From positions 1 to 9,443 of the forward strand of contig JAUWXU010000019.1 in the NCBI GenBank assembly GCA_030616145.1: a stretch of 9,443 nt of DNA, read 5' to 3'. This stretch comes from Candidatus Omnitrophota bacterium. Its GTDB lineage: Bacteria; Omnitrophota; JAUWXU01. The position numbers were made by a program, and so were the translations under genes. The notes beneath the pieces were generated by a model, which saw nothing but the letters and a program-made list of their open reading frames with translations, made no database searches and was not told the origin of the DNA. This document shows positions 6,706-9,443 of this stretch, piece by piece; position 1 is the first letter of the stretch, and each line of letters starts with the position of its first letter.

Positions 6706-8033
6706 AATACTACCTCCAGGTTTTCGGCGTACCTGACAATCTCTTCTTTAGTCCGCTTTTCAGTCACGCAGACCAACAGATAATTTTCCATGTCTTTGTA
6801 ATACTTACCCAGTGAAAGGCCCGGACTGAACCCCCGTTCGATCATCGGGGCAATAATCTCACGGGCATCCTTAGGCAAACAGACTGTAAATTCATTAAAG
6901 GTAGGGGAACTTCGCTTAACCTCAACGCCCTTAATCTGGTCTATCCGGCTTTTGGCAAACTCGGCCTTGTCAAAATTTAAACGGGCCAGGTCTTTCAATC
7001 CTTGCTTCCCCAAAATGCTTAAATATATTATTGCCCGTAAAGCACATAATGATTCATTAGAACAAATATTGGATGTCGCCTTTTCCCTGCGGATGTGTTG
7101 TTCGCGGGCCTGAAGAGTCAGGACAAAGGCCTTTCTGCCTTGCCGGTCAACAGTCTGGCCTACAATCCGACCGGGCATCTTACGCACATACTCCTGCCGG
7201 GTAGCCAAAAATCCTAAATAGGAACCGCCGAAAGAAAGAGGCAGGCCCAAACTCTGTCCTTCGCCAGTAACAATATCCGCGCCCATCTCTCCGGGCGTCT
7301 TCAATATCCCCAAAGATATCGGATAAACCGATTCAATTGCCAGAGCGCCAAGCCGATGAACGGCCTCAATGATATCAGAATGGTCATCTATTGCTCCAAA
7401 GAAATTGGGGTTTTGCAGGATTATTGCTGCGGTCTTATCATCCAGATGCCTGAAAATTTCCTCTCTTGTGCTCTGGCCGTGTTCTAATGGTATTTCCACA
7501 AAATCTATTGCCAGATTACTGGTATAAGTATACATTATCTTCCGGTAAATCGGGTTTACTCCGCCACTAATTAAAATCTTGTTTCTGTTTGTGATCCTCA
7601 AGGCCATCATTGCCGCCTCATAAAGCGCTGTCCCGCCGTCATACAAAGAGGCATTAGCCACATCCATCCCGGTCAATAAAGAAATCCCGCTCTGATATTC
7701 GTAAATCGCCTGGAGGGTTCCCTGAGAACACTCGGGTTGATAAGGAGTATAAGAGGTGTAAAACTCGGCGCGGCCGACAAGATGAGAAACTACAGCCGGA
7801 ATATTATGGTCGTAAAACCCGCATCCCAGGAAATTGACCAGGCCAATCGCATTTTTATTGGCCATCCTTTTCAGGTAGTCGTAAACCTCGAATTCAGACC
7901 GGCCTTCGGGCAGATTGAAGGATTTCGGACGATATCCTGCGGGAATATCTTTAAAAAGCTGATCAATGGAATTCAGCCCGATAGAATTGAGCATCTCTTT
8001 GGTTTCCTGAGGCGTGTGAGGGATATAGTTCAT
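6696..8033 (-). CDS. gcvPA: Glycine dehydrogenase (decarboxylating) subunit 1
   Basis: The non-PLP-lysine half of the split P protein; forms the active glycine decarboxylase with GcvPB in the cytoplasm. At 445 residues it has the normal length. It begins MNYIPHTPQETKEML as the family does, followed by FLGCGFYDHNIPAVV (68-82), YTPYQPECSQGTLQAIYEYQ (95-114), TGMDVANASLYDGGTA (121-136), EGQSLGLPLSFGG (258-270) and REQHIRREKATSNICSN (310-326), all strong signatures. The ATG at 8031-8033 overlaps the gcvH stop as ATGA, a 4-nt overlap typical of translational coupling; no strong Shine-Dalgarno is visible in front of it. Having two subunits rather than one fused P protein places the host outside Proteobacteria of the E. 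coli type and close to the Firmicutes, Thermotogae or deep-branching pattern. Confidence 0.98.
   Translation of the reverse strand: MNYIPHTPQETKEMLNSIGLNSIDQLFKDIPAGYRPKSFNLPEGRSEFEVYDYLKRMANKNAIGLVNFLGCGFYDHNIPAVVSHLVGRAEFYTSYTPYQPECSQGTLQAIYEYQSGISLLTGMDVANASLYDGGTALYEAAMMALRITNRNKILISGGVNPIYRKIMYTYTSNLAIDFVEIPLEHGQSTREEIFRHLDDKTAAIILQNPNFFGAIDDHSDIIEAVHRLGALAIESVYPISLGILKTPGEMGADIVTGEGQSLGLPLSFGGSYLGFLATRQEYVRKMPGRIVGQTVDRQGRKAFVLTLQAREQHIRREKATSNICSNESLCALRAIIYLSILGKQGLKDLARLNFDKAEFAKSRIDQIKGVEVKRSSPTFNEFTVCLPKDAREIIAPMIERGFSPGLSLGKYYKDMENYLLVCVTEKRTKEEIVRYAENLEVVLWS
6713..6717 (-). promoter_or_regulatory. Strong ribosome binding site of gcvPB
   Basis: GGAGG on the minus strand, 7 nt before the ATG at 6705 and inside the gcvPA coding sequence. 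It fixes the gcvPB start despite the 10-nt overlap. Confidence 0.75.
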
Positions 8034-8425
8034 TTTTCAGGCCTATTCAGAAAGGCACGATAGCCTATGCTGTTCATAAGTTTATCTTTTTCATTCGGGT
8101 CGGAAATCTCTAATTTAACAATCCAACCCTCCTGGTAAGGAGAGCTGTTTATCAGTTGGGGTGAGGACTCTAATTTTTTATTCAGTTCCACCACCTTGCC
8201 GGACAGGGGGGCATAGACATCACTGGCTGCCTTGACTGATTCAATGGAACAAATTCCATCAAACTGCTTAACCGATTTTCCCACCTCAGGCAGTTCTACA
8301 AAAGTAATATCTCCCAACTGTTCCTGGGCATACGCGGTTATACCAACAGTTGCCTTTTGCCCTTCCATTCTTACCCATTCGTGCTCGCTGGTGTATAAAA
8401 GTTTCTCGGGAATATTCACATTCAC
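8030..8425 (-). CDS. gcvH: Glycine cleavage system H protein
   Basis: Lipoyl carrier that shuttles the aminomethyl group from the P protein to the T protein and is reoxidised by the L protein; cytoplasmic. The 131-residue product has the usual length and a single lipoyl domain. The lipoylated lysine is K65 in IESVKAASDVYAP (61-73). The N-terminal YTSEHEWVR (11-19), GITAYAQEQLGDITFVELP (28-46) and C-terminal SPYQEGWIVKLE (95-106) are classic. The start is GTG at 8425, with AAGGA 7 nt upstream overlapping the gcvT stop; a second GTG two codons later is possible but has poorer spacing. It follows gcvT after 10 nt and overlaps gcvPA by 4 nt. The lipM and lipA products encoded downstream probably modify this protein. 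Confidence 0.98.
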   Translation of the reverse strand: MNVNIPEKLLYTSEHEWVRMEGQKATVGITAYAQEQLGDITFVELPEVGKSVKQFDGICSIESVKAASDVYAPLSGKVVELNKKLESSPQLINSSPYQEGWIVKLEISDPNEKDKLMNSIGYRAFLNRPEK

Positions 8426-8432
8426 CTCGCTT

Positions 8433-8437
8433 TCCTT
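8433..8437 (-). promoter_or_regulatory. Ribosome binding site of gcvH overlapping the gcvT stop
   Basis: AAGGA on the minus strand, 7 nt before the GTG at 8425. Its first two bases are part of the gcvT TAA stop (8436-8438), so termination on gcvT and initiation on gcvH are closely linked. The spacing favours this GTG over the one at 8419. Confidence 0.55.
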
Positions 8438-9443
8438 ATTTTCTTAAAGACGTATCTTTCAAAAACGGTCTTTTTGTTGTAACAGCTTCTATTATTACGG
8501 AGTTATTCCGGATTGAAACCGGTAGACCAGTCTTTGCCTCAGCCGAGTCAACATAACCCAATGCTATGCCACAACCAAGGCTGGGTGAAAAGCCCCCGCT
8601 GGTAACCCGACCAATCTTCTCTTCTCCATTAAAAATCTGATAATCGTGCCGCGGGGAACGCCGCGAAGAGGCCCGGATAGCCACAAGACTCTTTTTAACC
8701 CCGGCCTTTTTTTCATCAAGCAAGGCGGACTTGCCGATAAATTCCTTGTCCAGATCAATCATTCCCTCCATCCCTGCCTCTAAAGGAGAGGTCTGTTCGC
8801 TAATATCCCGGCCATAAAGGACATAACCCATCTCCAGCCGCAGGGTATCTCTGGCGCCAAACCCGGCGGGCTTGACTCTTTCATCATCTAAAAGTAACGA
8901 CCAGAGTTCTCTGGTCTTTTCAGAACTGATATAAATTTCGTAGCCCAATTCGCCGGTATAGCCGGTGCGACTGATTATATTTTTTTCTCCCAGGACATCA
9001 AAATAATCAAATGTATAGTATTGAAGTTCGTTGATCCCGGAACCGAAGAGGCCGGCAAGAATATCTCTGGAAAGCGGCCCCTGCAGGTCAAGCTTGCCTG
9101 TTCTATCTGAACGGTCTTCTAATAATGCGTTTTTATTCAGATTTGTCTGGATGTGTAAAAAATCCCTCTGGGTAGTAGCCGCATTGACAACTATCATCCA
9201 CTCCTCACTGGCGCGGCGATAAATTACCAAATCGTCAATGATCTTTCCTTTCTCATTCAACATCACGCCGTATCTGCAGTTATTCAAAGGTATATCTTTT
9301 ACCTTTGTGGAAAATAAAAAGATATTTTCCATTCCGCTTTTTTCCGGCTCGGCCTTCAGAAAAAACTCACCCATATGACAGATATCAAATACGCAGGCAG
9401 CCCTGCGACAATAAAGGTGTTCATCAATTATCCCGGAGTACTG
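8436..9443 (-). CDS. gcvT: Glycine cleavage system T protein (aminomethyltransferase), 5' end truncated by window edge
   Basis: Transfers the methylene group from aminomethylated GcvH to tetrahydrofolate, giving 5,10-methylene-THF and ammonia; cytoplasmic. The frame stays open to the right edge (335 residues visible), and the first codons encode QYSGIIDEHLYCRRAACV, which matches the usual GcvT N-terminal region, so the ATG at 9374 is an internal methionine and not the start. About 25-30 residues are missing. With the first visible residue as 1, landmarks are DICHMGEF (20-27), GKIIDDLVIYR (66-76, holding the conserved folate-site aspartate), LDLQGPLS, SRTGYTGELGYEIYI, GARDTLRLEMGYVLYG and a C-terminal VTSGGFSPSLG. 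Three cysteines (C12, C17, C22) replace residues that are usually Val, Gly and Ser. It is the first gene seen of the operon; any leader, for example a glycine riboswitch, would be outside the window. Confidence 0.97.
   Translation of the reverse strand, partial: QYSGIIDEHLYCRRAACVFDICHMGEFFLKAEPEKSGMENIFLFSTKVKDIPLNNCRYGVMLNEKGKIIDDLVIYRRASEEWMIVVNAATTQRDFLHIQTNLNKNALLEDRSDRTGKLDLQGPLSRDILAGLFGSGINELQYYTFDYFDVLGEKNIISRTGYTGELGYEIYISSEKTRELWSLLLDDERVKPAGFGARDTLRLEMGYVLYGRDISEQTSPLEAGMEGMIDLDKEFIGKSALLDEKKAGVKKSLVAIRASSRRSPRHDYQIFNGEEKIGRVTSGGFSPSLGCGIALGYVDSAEAKTGLPVSIRNNSVIIEAVTTKRPFLKDTSLRK

Noticed and set aside
9372..9374. ATG as the start of gcvT
   Set aside because: The frame remains open upstream and encodes the conserved GcvT residues before HMGEF, so this is an internal methionine.

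Overview
All nine genes in this window lie on the minus strand and are packed as one apparent operon. Read in the direction of transcription (right to left) the order is gcvT (5' end cut off at the right edge), gcvH, gcvPA, gcvPB, a LipM-type octanoyltransferase, lipA, metE, a small class II aldolase-family gene, and a DUF1015-family gene (3' end cut off at the left edge). Spacings in the same order are +10, -4, -10, -13, -35, +32, +17 and -23 nt. No intergenic stretch exceeds about 35 nt, so there is no room for an internal riboswitch, tRNA or strong stand-alone promoter between genes. No RNA gene, insertion sequence, CRISPR array or terminator was seen. The operon promoter must lie beyond position 9443 and its end before position 1.

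Functionally, the right two thirds (about 3544-9443) encode the T, H and two-subunit P proteins of the glycine cleavage system plus two enzymes that build the lipoyl cofactor on the H protein: octanoyl transfer by the LipM-like protein, then sulfur insertion by LipA. The dihydrolipoyl dehydrogenase (L protein) is not in the window. Glycine cleavage makes 5,10-methylene-tetrahydrofolate; after reduction by MetF (not seen here) the methyl group can be used by the next gene product, cobalamin-independent methionine synthase MetE. Methionine gives S-adenosylmethionine, which LipA consumes. The window therefore reads as a glycine to one-carbon to methionine module with its own cofactor-making genes. 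Two proteins of unassigned role close it: a class II aldolase-fold protein with intact metal ligands but a changed phosphate-binding loop, and a DUF1015 protein.

The host is a bacterium. The split P protein (GcvPA and GcvPB) together with a LipM-type rather than LipB-type octanoyltransferase is common in Firmicutes, Thermotogae and deep-branching or uncultured bacterial lineages. GC content looks moderate by eye, coding density is very high, and several starts are non-ATG (GTG for gcvH; GTG or TTG for metE). Two short palindrome-like stretches inside coding regions (lipM and lipA C-termini) resemble protein-coding repeat remnants seen in some uncultured bacterial genomes. I cannot name the phylum with confidence.

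Most of the window is conserved metabolism. The points worth a second look are the combination of genes in one transcript, the two unassigned proteins at its end, departures from normally conserved motifs in LipA, and the putative repeat remnants.
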